A DNA stretch of 12,932 bases. Source: an uncultured Clostridia bacterium (lineage in GTDB: Bacteria; Bacillota; Clostridia; Oscillospirales; Oscillospiraceae). A program made the translations under genes and the position numbers. Shown here in pieces: positions 1 through 6,063 of the stretch. The stretch is from positions 1-12,932 of the forward strand of contig CALZCW010000006.1 in NCBI GenBank assembly GCA_945635805.1. The letters are read 5' to 3'. A model generated the notes under the pieces. It was given only the letters and a program-made list of their open reading frames with translations, was not told where the DNA came from and made no database searches. Within the stretch, counting starts at the first letter, position 1. Each line of letters starts with the position of its first letter.

Positions 1-6
1 CTGATA

Positions 7-73
7 GCCGCCCCTACAAAAAAACCGCTCGTTTGTGCGTAGGGGCCGGCGTCCTCGACGGCCCGAGATTTTT
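7..73. repeat. GTAG-hairpin (REP-like) repeat cluster A
   Basis: A complete 27-base unit occupies 38-64 on the plus strand. It opens with CGTAGGGG and folds into a stem of GGGCCG-type sequence (43-50 against 57-64, one G-A mismatch) around the loop GTCCTC. A T-tract follows at 69-73. A second, partial copy in the opposite orientation lies at 7-17 (its complement starts GTAGGGGCGGC), and the left arm diverges or runs toward the window edge. The two face away from each other across about 20 bases. The same architecture appears at 4116-4187 and 12842-12868. The REP-like name is inference from the conserved GTAG at the foot of the hairpin. Confidence 0.7.
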
Positions 74-79
74 AATTCA

Positions 80-95
80 TGCGCGAAGCGCACAC
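80..95. repeat. GCGCACAC-associated small hairpin, copy 1
   Basis: TGCGC at 80-84 pairs with GCGCA at 88-92 around a GAA loop, and the 8-mer GCGCACAC occupies 88-95. The same 8-mer, also inside a hairpin, is found next to the other two GTAG-hairpin clusters (4097-4104 and 12923-12930). It is therefore probably a companion module of the composite repeat and not an independent site. The stem is short and no function is claimed. Confidence 0.5.
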
Positions 96-110
96 CTCAG
101 TCATTCACCT

Positions 111-130
111 TTAGTCCTTAGCCCTTAGCC
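111..130. repeat. short heptamer tandem repeat (TTAGYCC)
   Basis: TTAGTCC, TTAGCCC and TTAGCC follow each other directly at 111-117, 118-124 and 125-130, just downstream of the M20 amidohydrolase stop codon on the minus strand. Another heptamer tandem, two copies of ACGGTGA, borders the third repeat cluster at 12817-12830. This is a low-complexity tract with no visible coding or regulatory role. Confidence 0.5.
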
Positions 131-140
131 ATAAAGCTGC

Positions 141-1208
141 CTACAGCAACGCCTCAAACAGTGCCGGGCCGCGTTCCAGAACCGCTTCATCAAAGTTGAA
201 ATCCGGCGCGTGAAGGGGCGGCGTATCCCCGGTCCCCAGGAAGAAAAACACCCCGGGCACATACTGCTGATAGACGGAAAAATCCTCCGTGATGTAGGTC
301 GGCTCCGTCTCGGCCACGGCAAAACGGCGCCGCGCCTCGGCCAGAAGCCCTTCGTCATTGGTCACAGGGGGATAGCCGGAGGAGCAAAGAGTGGTGATCC
401 GGCAGCCGGTCCTTTGGGAGAGCCTCGCCGCCAGCGCCTCCAGGTCCCCGCTCAGCCGCGCATAAAGCGCGTCATCAAAGCACCGCAGGGTGCCCTCCAG
501 ACGGGAGTATTTGCTCACACTGTTGCGAGCCTCGCCGCTGAGGAGCTTGCCGAAACGCAGCAGGCAGGGAAGCTCCTCCGCCAGGGCGTAGGCCTCCTGC
601 AAAAACTCCGACGCTACGGAAAGAGCGTCCTTCGCCTGCCGCCACTGGGCGATGTGGGCGCTTTCGCCGAAGACCTCCACCGTCAGCTCGCAGGAGCGGG
701 ACATCATCCCGCCCGCGTGGGAGGCGACGGTGCCCTGCGGCAGTCCGGGCCAGAGGTGCAGCCCGTAAACGCGGTTTACATAATATTTTTCCAACAGGCC
801 CGTGTCGCAGATTATCTGGGCGCCGCCGGTAGTTTCCTCCGCCGGCTCAAAGATCAGCAGCACGTTGCAAGGCGCCTCCTGCCGGGCAGCCAGCGCCTCG
901 GCAAAGCCCAGGAGCATGGCCATGTGACCGTCGTGGCCGCAGGCGTGCATTTTCCCCGGATGGGCAGAGGTAAAGGGCAGGCCGGTCTGCTCCGTGACGG
1001 GCAGCGCGTCCATGTCGCTGCGGAAGGCCGCCGTCTCCCTGCGGCCGAAGTCAAAGTAGGCGCAGACCGCCTCACCCACAGGAGAAAAGACGGTGCAGGG
1101 CAGCTTTTCCAGCACCTGCCGCAGATAGGCCGCCGTTTTGCCCACCTCCCAGCCCGTCTCCGGGATCTGATGGAGGGCGCGGCGGTAGGCCGCTATGGAA
1201 GTTGACAT
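141..1208 (-). CDS. M20-family metallopeptidase/amidohydrolase
   Basis: A 355-residue enzyme of the M20D amidohydrolase family (N-acyl-amino-acid, hippurate or IAA-amino-acid hydrolase type), expected to hydrolyse an amide bond with two metal ions in the cytoplasm. The family ligands are visible: the Cys-Gly-His of HACGHD (88-93), the DMDALP segment (65-70), the Glu-Glu pair at 124-125 in EPAEET, His151 in GLHLWP, and a C-terminal His333 in PLHAPDF. The dimerisation (lid) domain runs from about 170 to 280 and keeps the conserved His185, though its surroundings (GESAHIAQWRQ) differ from the common GxGGHxAxPH form. The ATG at 1206-1208 sits six bases after a GAGGTG ribosome binding site (1215-1220). 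It is a single gene. The substrate cannot be told from the sequence: N-acetyl-diaminopimelate deacetylase or a general aminoacylase are both possible. Confidence 0.9.
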   Translation of the reverse strand: MSTSIAAYRRALHQIPETGWEVGKTAAYLRQVLEKLPCTVFSPVGEAVCAYFDFGRRETAAFRSDMDALPVTEQTGLPFTSAHPGKMHACGHDGHMAMLLGFAEALAARQEAPCNVLLIFEPAEETTGGAQIICDTGLLEKYYVNRVYGLHLWPGLPQGTVASHAGGMMSRSCELTVEVFGESAHIAQWRQAKDALSVASEFLQEAYALAEELPCLLRFGKLLSGEARNSVSKYSRLEGTLRCFDDALYARLSGDLEALAARLSQRTGCRITTLCSSGYPPVTNDEGLLAEARRRFAVAETEPTYITEDFSVYQQYVPGVFFFLGTGDTPPLHAPDFNFDEAVLERGPALFEALL

Positions 1209-1221
1209 AATATCACCTCGT

Positions 1222-1243
1222 CTGCCGGAAAACAGTCCGGCAG
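1222..1243 (-). promoter_or_regulatory. leader hairpin before the M20 gene
   Basis: CTGCCGGA (1222-1229) and TCCGGCAG (1236-1243) form a perfect 8-bp stem with a six-base loop. On the minus strand it lies immediately upstream of the GAGGTG ribosome binding site of the M20 amidohydrolase, so it would sit in the mRNA leader. One arm contains the 11-mer TCTGCCGGAAA, which recurs in three other intergenic regions. It could modulate translation or be a protein-binding dyad; nothing here decides which. No convincing sigma-A promoter was found upstream of it. Confidence 0.4.
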
Positions 1244-1342
1244 GATAGCCGCCGCAGCGGGCGGAAAAAATGCGGTATCATCCGCTTTCGCCTATGGAAA
1301 TCCTGCACAAAGTTTGGTAGAATCAACTATGAGGTGAAATGC

Positions 1343-1627
1343 ATGATACGACATATTGTCATGTGGAAATTCCGGGAGGGCACCCAGGCCCGCGCGGAGG
1401 AATTTTTGACGGGGCTTGCGGCCCTGCAGGGAAGGATCGACTGCATCCGCTCCATGAGCGTGGAGCGCAGCGCGGTAAAGGACAGCGCCTATGACGCGGT
1501 CCTGATCGCGGAATTTGACAGCCTGGAGGACGTGGCGCGCTACAAAAACGACCCCCGGCACCGGGCGGTAGCGGCCATCTGCGCCGAGATCCGCACGGCG
1601 CGCTGCGCCATCGACACGGAGCTATGA
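1343..1627 (+). CDS. Dabb-family (stress-responsive A/B barrel) protein
   Basis: A 94-residue protein beginning MIRHIVMWKF, the typical start of Dabb (dimeric alpha-beta barrel) proteins, which form homodimers with a ferredoxin-like fold. The mid-region VLIAEFDSLEDVARYKNDPRHRAVA (52-76) matches the family pattern of a beta strand, a helix and a Y-x-x-x-P-x-H loop. An in-frame GTG at 1334 exists, but the ATG at 1343 is preferred because GAGGTG (1331-1336) lies six bases before it and overlaps the GTG. The stop overlaps the start of the next gene by 4 bases (ATGA), so the two are translationally coupled. A weak -10-like TAGAAT lies at 1318-1323 without a good -35. The biochemical function of most Dabb proteins is unknown, and this one cannot be assigned a substrate. 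Confidence 0.88.
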   Translation: MIRHIVMWKFREGTQARAEEFLTGLAALQGRIDCIRSMSVERSAVKDSAYDAVLIAEFDSLEDVARYKNDPRHRAVAAICAEIRTARCAIDTEL

Positions 1628-1887
1628 AGCAGTGGTGCGTCTACATCCTGCGGTGCGGCGACGGCAGTCTCTATACCGGGGCCACCGATGATTTTCCCCG
1701 CCGTCTGGAGGCCCACCGCAGCGGAAAGGGCGCCAAATACACCCGTGGGCGCGGACCTCTGGAGCCGGTCTACCGGGAAAACCTTCCGGATATGTCGGCG
1801 GCGCTGAAGCGGGAGTATGCCATCAAGCGCCTCAGCCGCGCGGAAAAGCTCCGTCTGGTGATGCAAAGTGAGTATAGCATAGATTGA
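1624..1887 (+). CDS. GIY-YIG domain protein (YhbQ/YazA-type, UPF0213)
   Basis: An 87-residue single-domain GIY-YIG protein. The first motif appears as VYIL (6-9) and the second as LYTG (16-19), followed by the conserved arginines at 26-27, His31 in LEAHRSGKGAKYT, and the metal-binding Glu64 in LKREYAIKRL. Length and order match the UPF0213 group (YhbQ of E. coli, YazA of Bacillus). These are predicted small nucleases with a possible DNA-repair role. The key catalytic positions are all present, so activity is plausible. The ATG overlaps the stop of the preceding Dabb gene by 4 bases, and the ribosome binding site would lie inside that gene. The functional link between the two is unknown. Confidence 0.92.
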   Translation: MKQWCVYILRCGDGSLYTGATDDFPRRLEAHRSGKGAKYTRGRGPLEPVYRENLPDMSAALKREYAIKRLSRAEKLRLVMQSEYSID

Positions 1888-1930
1888 ACGGATTTGCAAA
1901 TCTCTCAAGGCCAAACGGAAAAATTTCCCG

Positions 1931-1959
1931 TTGCAATCAATGGTATGATTCGATATAAT
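1931..1959 (+). promoter_or_regulatory. sigma-A-type promoter of the RNA methyltransferase-lipid kinase operon
   Basis: TTGCAA (1931-1936) and TATAAT (1954-1959) are separated by 17 bases, which predicts transcription starting near 1966. Upstream, the 12-base perfect palindrome GATTTGCAAATC (1891-1902) and an imperfect AACGG/CCGTT dyad (1914-1932) that touches the -35 box are possible operator sites. They are equally compatible with the end of the preceding gene pair. Confidence 0.8.
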
Positions 1960-1963
1960 TATA

Positions 1964-2011
1964 AATGCGGCAGCGAAATATTCGCAAATTGTATCTTTGT
2001 ACCGCCGCATT
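1964..2011 (+). promoter_or_regulatory. nested dyad in the leader of the RNA methyltransferase gene
   Basis: AATGCGGC (1964-1971) is complementary to GCCGCATT (2004-2011). Inside it, GCGAA (1973-1977) pairs with TTCGC (1981-1985). The outer stem starts at the predicted transcription start, so the whole leader of about 68 bases could fold into a branched RNA before the GAGGTA ribosome binding site (2025-2030). It may stabilise the mRNA 5' end, bind a regulator, or act as a DNA operator. Confidence 0.45.
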
Positions 2012-2033
2012 CATAATCATTTTTGAGGTAGCC

Positions 2034-3146
2034 ATGGAACGACTGACGATGGCCGTCCCCTGCCTGTTTGGGCTGGAGGGACTGGTGGGCGACGAGCTGC
2101 GCCGTATGCAAATGGAAAATGTCCGCGTGGAGGACCGCCGGGTCTTCTTTGACGGCGATTTTGAGGCCATGGCCCGGGCCAATGTGCGTCTGCGCATGGG
2201 CGAACGGGTCATGATCCTTTTGGCGCGCTTTCCCGCCGACAGCTTCGAGGCCCTTTATCAGGGCGTCAAGGCCATTGCGCTGGAGCGCTTCATCCCCAGG
2301 GACGGCGCCTTTCCCGTCAAGGGCTACAGCCTGGATTCCAAGCTCCACAGCGTCCCCGACTGCCAGTCCATCGTGAAAAAGGCCGCCGTGGACCGCCTGG
2401 GTGCCAAATACGGCCTGACCTGGCTGCCGGAGACGGGCGACACCTATCAGCTCCGTTTTTCCATCATGAAGGACGTCTGCGAGGTCTTTCTGGACACCTC
2501 CGGCGTGAGCCTCCACAAGCGGGGCTACCGCGCCGTGGGCAACGAGGCACCCCTCCACGAGACTATGGCGGCGGCCCTGGTCAATCTGTCCCGCTACCGG
2601 GGACGGGATTTCTTCTGGGACCCCTTCTGCGGCTCCGGGACCATCGTCATCGAGGCGGCGCTGACCGCCCTCAACCGTGCGCCGGGCCTGAACCGCAGCT
2701 TTGGGGCCGAGCATTGGAGCTGCGTGCCGCAGGAGGTCTGGCAGAAGGTCAAAACCGAGGCCCGCGACCTGGAATACCGGGGCGAATACCGCATTTTGGG
2801 CACGGATATTGACCCGGCCACCCTTTCCATCGCCATCGCCAACGCGAAAAAAGCCGGCGTCGCCAAGTATATCGACTTCCGGGAGGGGGACGCCACCAAG
2901 CTGTCCCTGCCCTGCGACACGGGCGTTTTGGTCTGCAACCCGCCCTACGGCGAGCGGATGCTGGAGCAGCGTTCGGCCCAGCAGCTCATGCGCGCCTTCG
3001 GACGGCACCTGAAATTCGCCGACGGCTGGAAGAAGTATATCATCTCCTCCGAGGCGGAGTTTGAGCATTTCTTCGGCAGGCAGGCGACCAAAAAGCGGAA
3101 GCTCTACAACGGCAGATTGCAATGTAATGTTTATATGTACTATTAA
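2034..3146 (+). CDS. THUMP-domain class I SAM-dependent RNA methyltransferase (RlmL N-half/YpsC-like)
   Basis: A 370-residue methyltransferase, predicted to methylate a guanine N2 position in rRNA as RlmL-family enzymes do. An N-terminal ferredoxin-like and THUMP region (about 1-160) for RNA binding precedes a Rossmann methyltransferase domain. That domain has motif I DPFCGSGT (196-203) for SAM binding, an acidic motif II at GTDIDP (256-261), EGDA (284-287), and the catalytic NPPYGER (302-308). The size fits the single-domain YpsC/RlmL class and not the fused RlmKL of E. coli. The frame extends back to an ATG at 1965, but the start at 2034 is preferred: it has GAGGTA just upstream, the residues before it look non-conserved, and 1965 coincides with the predicted transcription start. 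The lipid kinase gene follows after 26 bases and is probably co-transcribed. The exact nucleotide modified is unknown. Confidence 0.93.
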   Translation: MERLTMAVPCLFGLEGLVGDELRRMQMENVRVEDRRVFFDGDFEAMARANVRLRMGERVMILLARFPADSFEALYQGVKAIALERFIPRDGAFPVKGYSLDSKLHSVPDCQSIVKKAAVDRLGAKYGLTWLPETGDTYQLRFSIMKDVCEVFLDTSGVSLHKRGYRAVGNEAPLHETMAAALVNLSRYRGRDFFWDPFCGSGTIVIEAALTALNRAPGLNRSFGAEHWSCVPQEVWQKVKTEARDLEYRGEYRILGTDIDPATLSIAIANAKKAGVAKYIDFREGDATKLSLPCDTGVLVCNPPYGERMLEQRSAQQLMRAFGRHLKFADGWKKYIISSEAEFEHFFGRQATKKRKLYNGRLQCNVYMYY

Positions 3147-3172
3147 ATCAGAGAGATAAGGTGGTACGGGCC

Positions 3173-4084
3173 ATGAAACATCTGTTTATCATCAATCCGG
3201 CGGCGGGAAAATACGACAAGACCGGCGAATTCACCCAGCTTATCCGCAATGCCTGCGACAAGCGCTGTCTGGCCTATGAGATTCTGGTGTCCCGCGCGCC
3301 CGGCGACTGCACAAAGATCGCCCGGGCTGCGGCTGCCACCGGCGACCCGGTGCGCATCTACGCCTGCGGCGGTGACGGAACGCTCAATGAGGTGGTCAAC
3401 GGCGCCACGGGCTTCCGCAACGCCGCCGTCACCCATTTTCCCGGCGGCTCCGGCAATGATTTTATCAAGATCTTCTCCGAGCCGGGGGCCTTCAAGGAGC
3501 TGAACCGGCTCCTGGACGGCGACATTGCCACCTTTGACCTGATCCGCTGCCAGCGGGATCACTACGCGCTGAACGTCTGCTCCGTGGGCTTCGATGCCCG
3601 CATCGGCACCGCCGTCAGCAAGTATAAGCGTCTGCCGCTGGTTTCCGGCTCCGGCGCCTACATTCTCTCCACCGGCGTCAACCTGATCAAGGGCATCCAC
3701 AAGCACTATGTGGTGGAGATAGACGGCGAGGAATTTGACGGCAGCCAGACCCTGATCTGCGTGGCCAACGGACGTTGGTACGGCGGCGGCTTCAACCCGG
3801 TGCCGGAGGCTCAGCCCGACGACGGCCTGCTGGACGTGCTGCTGGTCAAGGCCGTGTCCCGCGCCACCGTGGCAGGCGTCATCGGCAAGTATAAGGCCGG
3901 CAGGCATACTGAGCTGCCGGATATCATCCGCTATTTCCGCTGTAAAAAGGTCGTTATCCACTGCGACAACAAGAGCGAGATCAATATGGACGGCGAGCTG
4001 CTCATGGGAAAAGACATCACCTTTGAGGTGGCCCCCAACGCCATCCGCTTTTTCTATCCCAAGGGACTGACCTACCGCAAGTGA
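3173..4084 (+). CDS. diacylglycerol kinase family lipid kinase (DgkB/YegS-like)
   Basis: A 303-residue soluble lipid kinase of the DAGK catalytic family. It would phosphorylate diacylglycerol or a related lipid with ATP at the inner membrane face, recycling diacylglycerol into phospholipid synthesis. The N-terminal FIINPAAGK (5-13), the nucleotide-binding GGDGT (66-70) in YACGGDGTLNEVVNG, and GGSGNDF (91-97) are the hallmark motifs. The C-terminal beta-sandwich carries DDGLLDVLLV (216-225) and the NMDGE segment (271-275). An upstream in-frame GTG at 3161 is rejected because it falls inside the AAGGTGG ribosome binding site (3158-3164), which serves the ATG at 3173. It shares a transcript with the RNA methyltransferase. 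Its stop codon lies in the left arm of an 11-bp hairpin (4082-4108) at the edge of a repeat cluster. Confidence 0.92.
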   Translation: MKHLFIINPAAGKYDKTGEFTQLIRNACDKRCLAYEILVSRAPGDCTKIARAAAATGDPVRIYACGGDGTLNEVVNGATGFRNAAVTHFPGGSGNDFIKIFSEPGAFKELNRLLDGDIATFDLIRCQRDHYALNVCSVGFDARIGTAVSKYKRLPLVSGSGAYILSTGVNLIKGIHKHYVVEIDGEEFDGSQTLICVANGRWYGGGFNPVPEAQPDDGLLDVLLVKAVSRATVAGVIGKYKAGRHTELPDIIRYFRCKKVVIHCDNKSEINMDGELLMGKDITFEVAPNAIRFFYPKGLTYRK

Positions 4085-4108
4085 TGTGTGCGAGGAGCGC
4101 ACACATCA
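4082..4108. repeat. GCGCACAC-associated hairpin, copy 2
   Basis: TGATGTGTGCG (4082-4092) and CGCACACATCA (4098-4108) are perfect 11-bp arms around the loop AGGAG. The TGA of the lipid kinase is the first three bases of the left arm, so the end of that reading frame is built from repeat sequence. The hairpin abuts the inverted pair of GTAG-hairpin units. No T-tract follows on the plus strand. Confidence 0.75.
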
Positions 4109-4137
4109 AAAAAACGGCACGGCAGAGTCGCCGTGCC
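4108..4137 (-). terminator. intrinsic terminator of the sufC-sufB operon, formed by a REP-like unit
   Basis: Read on the minus strand, a 7-bp GGCACGG/CCGTGCC stem (4116-4122 and 4131-4137) with an 8-base loop is followed by G and seven Ts (4114 down to 4108). This is a textbook Rho-independent terminator about 110 bases after the sufB stop codon. The hairpin is at the same time the left unit of the inverted repeat pair. Confidence 0.8.
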
Positions 4138-4187
4138 CTACGAGAAAAACGCATTTCCACCGTAGGGCACGACGACTCTGTCGTGCC
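4116..4187. repeat. inverted pair of GTAG-hairpin units (REPIN-like), cluster B
   Basis: Two 27-base units lie in opposite orientation at 4116-4142 and 4161-4187, separated by 18 bases. After complementing one, they differ at only two positions, and those two positions pair with each other in the hairpin (G-C in the left copy, A-T in the right). Each unit begins CGTAGGGCACG at its outer foot and folds into a 7- or 8-bp stem. The right copy (stem 4166-4173 against 4180-4187) is followed on the plus strand by AAATTTCATTT and may weakly terminate the lipid kinase transcript. The arrangement matches REPINs of other bacteria. No transposase gene is in the window. Confidence 0.8.
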
Positions 4188-4245
4188 AAATTTCATTTCG
4201 CCTGCAATGCAGACACATTCGTTCTTTGCTCTTCTATTCCCTGGC

Positions 4246-5169
4246 TCAGCGCAGGAAGCCCTCCAGGATCTTCTGCTCGGCTTCCTCGGCGGTCAGGCCC
4301 AGGGTCATGAGCTTCAAAATCTGCTCCCCGGCGATGCGTCCGATGGCCGCCTCATGGATCAGGCTGGCGTCGACGTGGTTGCAGGTGATCTCCGGGATGG
4401 CCCGGACCTTGGCACTGCCCATGATGATGGCGTCGCACTGGACATGGCCGAAGCACTTGTTGTTGCCGCTGACCCGGGGATAGAACACCTGGGAGGAGCT
4501 GCCCTGAGCGACAGAGCGGGATACGACCTGGGCTTTTGTGTCAAAACCGCTCAAAAAAACATCCATTTCGCTCACAGCGCTCTGATCCCCGTGGGTCAGA
4601 AGGTTCTCGCGGATGATGATCTCACTGCCCGCGCCCCGGCACTCGGCCCTGGTGTAGCGCTTGGTGTCGTCCACGCCCCGGATCTGGCTGGTCTCCAGCG
4701 TGACCGACGCGCCCTCCTCCAGATACAAAATGGTCTGGGGGTTGAGGATGCGCTTGCCGCCGCCTTCCCCCTCGCCGTAGTGCTTTTCGATATATTTGAC
4801 CCGGGCGTTTTTGCCCACATAAAAGGTGTGGATGCCGTCGTGCTGGCTGTCGCAGCCGCTGCAGTTGTGGATGCCGCAGCCGGCAACGATGGTCACGTCC
4901 GCGCCCTCGCCCACATAAAAATCGTTATAGACCATGTCCCGGAAGCCGCCCTGGGTCAGCACCACCGGAATATGGACCGATTCGTGCTTGGTGCCCGGCG
5001 CGATGCGGATGTCGATGCCGTCCTTGTCGGTTTTGGACTCGATGACGATATGCTCCGTGTTGCGGCGGAAGGCCTTTTTCCCGTCGGAGCGGATATTCAC
5101 TGCGCCCTCTCCCGTGCCCTTCATGTCGGCGACGATGGAGAGGATTTTCTCCTGGATCTCGTTCAGCAT
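4246..5169 (-). CDS. sufB: SufB/SufD-family Fe-S assembly scaffold (SmsB-like)
   Basis: A 307-residue SufB/D-family protein, predicted to be the scaffold that works with the SufC ATPase to assemble iron-sulfur clusters in the cytoplasm. The beta-helix core carries the family's C-terminal signature: HVQCD (242-246), PEITCNHVDASLIHEAAIGRI (259-279) and LMTLGLTAEEAEQKILEGFL (288-306). Candidate cluster ligands are Cys98, Cys103 and Cys106 in the CGIHNCSGC cluster, plus Cys239, Cys245, Glu260, Cys263 and His265. It is much shorter than the roughly 450-500 residues of E. coli SufB and lacks the usual N-terminal region, as in the minimal SMS (SmsCB) systems. The start codon overlaps the end of sufC by 7 bases, so the pair is coupled. 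No sufS, sufU or second sufD is adjacent. Confidence 0.9.
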   Translation of the reverse strand: MLNEIQEKILSIVADMKGTGEGAVNIRSDGKKAFRRNTEHIVIESKTDKDGIDIRIAPGTKHESVHIPVVLTQGGFRDMVYNDFYVGEGADVTIVAGCGIHNCSGCDSQHDGIHTFYVGKNARVKYIEKHYGEGEGGGKRILNPQTILYLEEGASVTLETSQIRGVDDTKRYTRAECRGAGSEIIIRENLLTHGDQSAVSEMDVFLSGFDTKAQVVSRSVAQGSSSQVFYPRVSGNNKCFGHVQCDAIIMGSAKVRAIPEITCNHVDASLIHEAAIGRIAGEQILKLMTLGLTAEEAEQKILEGFLR

Positions 5170-5897
5170 TTCCGGTCCACCTCCAGTCGGTTGCAGCCCA
5201 CAACGGTATCGGCCATGATTTTGGGGTAAATCTCATCCACGCTGCCCCGGGCGGTGATGCGGCCGCCGGCAATGAGGACGATCTCGTCCGCCAGACGGAG
5301 GATCCGCTCCTGGTGGGAGATGATGAGGATGGTGGCCTCTTTTTTGTCGTGGATCTCGCGGAAAGTGTCGGTCAGCCGGGCAAAGGACCACAGATCAATG
5401 CCCGCTTCCGGCTCGTCGAAGATCATCAGGCCGCTTTTCCGCGCCAGGACCGTGGCGATCTCAATGCGCTTGACCTCACCGCCGGACAGGCTGGTGTCCA
5501 CGTCCCGGTCGATATAGTCCCGGGCGCACAGACCCACCTTGGTCAGGTAGTCGCAGGCGGTGTCGTGGCCCATTTTTTCGCCGGAGGCCACGTCCAGCAG
5601 GTCCCGGACCTTCATGCCCTTGAACCGCGGCGGCTGTTGGAAGCCGTAGGAGATGCCCCGTCTGGCCCGTTCGGTGACGGAGAGGGCGGTGATGTCCTCG
5701 CCGTTCCACAAAATACTGCCGCCGGTGGGAAGATTGATGCCCATGATGGCCCGGGCCAGGCTGGTCTTGCCGCCGCCGTTGGGGCCGGTGACGACGATGA
5801 ATTTTTTATCCTCCACGGTCAGAGAGACATCCTGCAGAATGTCCACGGCGCCGTCCGCGCCCTCTACCCGGTAGGACAGATGGTTGATTTCCAGCAT
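5163..5897 (-). CDS. sufC: SufC-type Fe-S assembly ABC ATPase (SmsC-like)
   Basis: A 244-residue ABC ATPase without membrane segments. It matches SufC, which hydrolyses ATP to drive conformational change of the SufB/D scaffold. Visible motifs are Walker A GPNGGGKTS (38-46), the Q-loop QQPP with the SufC-typical GISYGFQQPPRF (81-92), the signature LSGGEVKR (137-144), Walker B LMIFDEPEAGID (157-168) and the switch His195 in SHQ. The LSGGE(V/K)KR signature followed by a DEPEAGID-type Walker B separates it from ordinary transport ATPases. GAGGAA (5904-5909) lies six bases before the ATG at 5897. The gene is first in a two-gene operon read from the promoter at 5942-5970, and its stop lies inside the sufB start region. 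Confidence 0.93.
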   Translation of the reverse strand: MLEINHLSYRVEGADGAVDILQDVSLTVEDKKFIVVTGPNGGGKTSLARAIMGINLPTGGSILWNGEDITALSVTERARRGISYGFQQPPRFKGMKVRDLLDVASGEKMGHDTACDYLTKVGLCARDYIDRDVDTSLSGGEVKRIEIATVLARKSGLMIFDEPEAGIDLWSFARLTDTFREIHDKKEATILIISHQERILRLADEIVLIAGGRITARGSVDEIYPKIMADTVVGCNRLEVDRKC

Positions 5898-5941
5898 TGC
5901 TTGTTCCTCGCTTGTGGTTCTCTTTGGATTTTGTATGCATT

Positions 5942-5970
5942 ACTATAGCATATTTTTCCCTCTGTTGCAA
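5942..5970 (-). promoter_or_regulatory. sigma-A-type promoter of sufC-sufB
   Basis: On the minus strand, TTGCAA (5970-5965) and TATAGT (5947-5942) are 17 bases apart, predicting a start near 5935 and a leader of roughly 38 bases. The 10-mer GTTGCAATCA that covers this -35 (5964-5973, plus-strand reading) is also found at the -35 of the methyltransferase promoter (1930-1939). The divergent promoter at 6025-6053 lies 54 bases away. Confidence 0.75.
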
Positions 5971-6024
5971 TCATGATACAGAAAATTCTCCGTTGGCCGG
6001 AGGCCTGCAAAATTTATCCGAGGA

Positions 6025-6053
6025 TTGACAGCGGCGGCGATTCTTTTTATAAT
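6025..6053 (+). promoter_or_regulatory. full-consensus sigma-A promoter of the zinc-ribbon/YjjG operon
   Basis: TTGACA (6025-6030) and TATAAT (6048-6053) with a 17-base spacer match the sigma-A consensus at all twelve positions. Transcription would begin near 6060. A perfect dyad covers about +4 to +28, so strong basal promotion may be held back by a repressor. Confidence 0.88.
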
Positions 6054-6063
6054 AATGTCTGAT

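Noticed and set aside
7..130. Repeats at the left edge as a CRISPR array
   Set aside because: The units differ in orientation and spacing, form hairpins with their own T-tracts, and there are no regular spacers or cas genes.
210..1205. Long plus-strand open frame of 331 codons opposite the M20 gene
   Set aside because: It mirrors the M20 gene, whose catalytic motifs are intact. The frame's protein is rich in Gly, Arg and Gln with no recognisable domain, as expected for the complement of a GC-rich gene.
141..1208. M20 enzyme as N-carbamoyl-beta-alanine or allantoate amidohydrolase partnering the dihydropyrimidinase
   Set aside because: The DMDALP and GKMHACGHDGH motifs and overall length fit the acyl-amino-acid hydrolase branch, and the two genes are about 9 kb apart.
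1891..1932. Terminator for the Dabb/GIY-YIG pair
   Set aside because: The palindrome GATTTGCAAATC and the AACGG/CCGTT dyad are short or interrupted, and no T-tract follows; they may be operator-like, but termination is not supported.
1959..4102. Long minus-strand open frames (1959-3122 and 3143-4102) opposite the RNA methyltransferase and lipid kinase
   Set aside because: Both are complements of genes with full catalytic motifs, and neither product looks like a real protein.
4081..5229. Plus-strand open frame of 382 codons opposite sufB
   Set aside because: It overlaps the clearly conserved sufB on the other strand and starts inside repeat sequence; its product shows no family resemblance.
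5163..5897. SufC as an ordinary ABC transporter ATPase
   Set aside because: No membrane partner is present, the signature and Walker B regions are SufC-like, and it overlaps a SufB gene.
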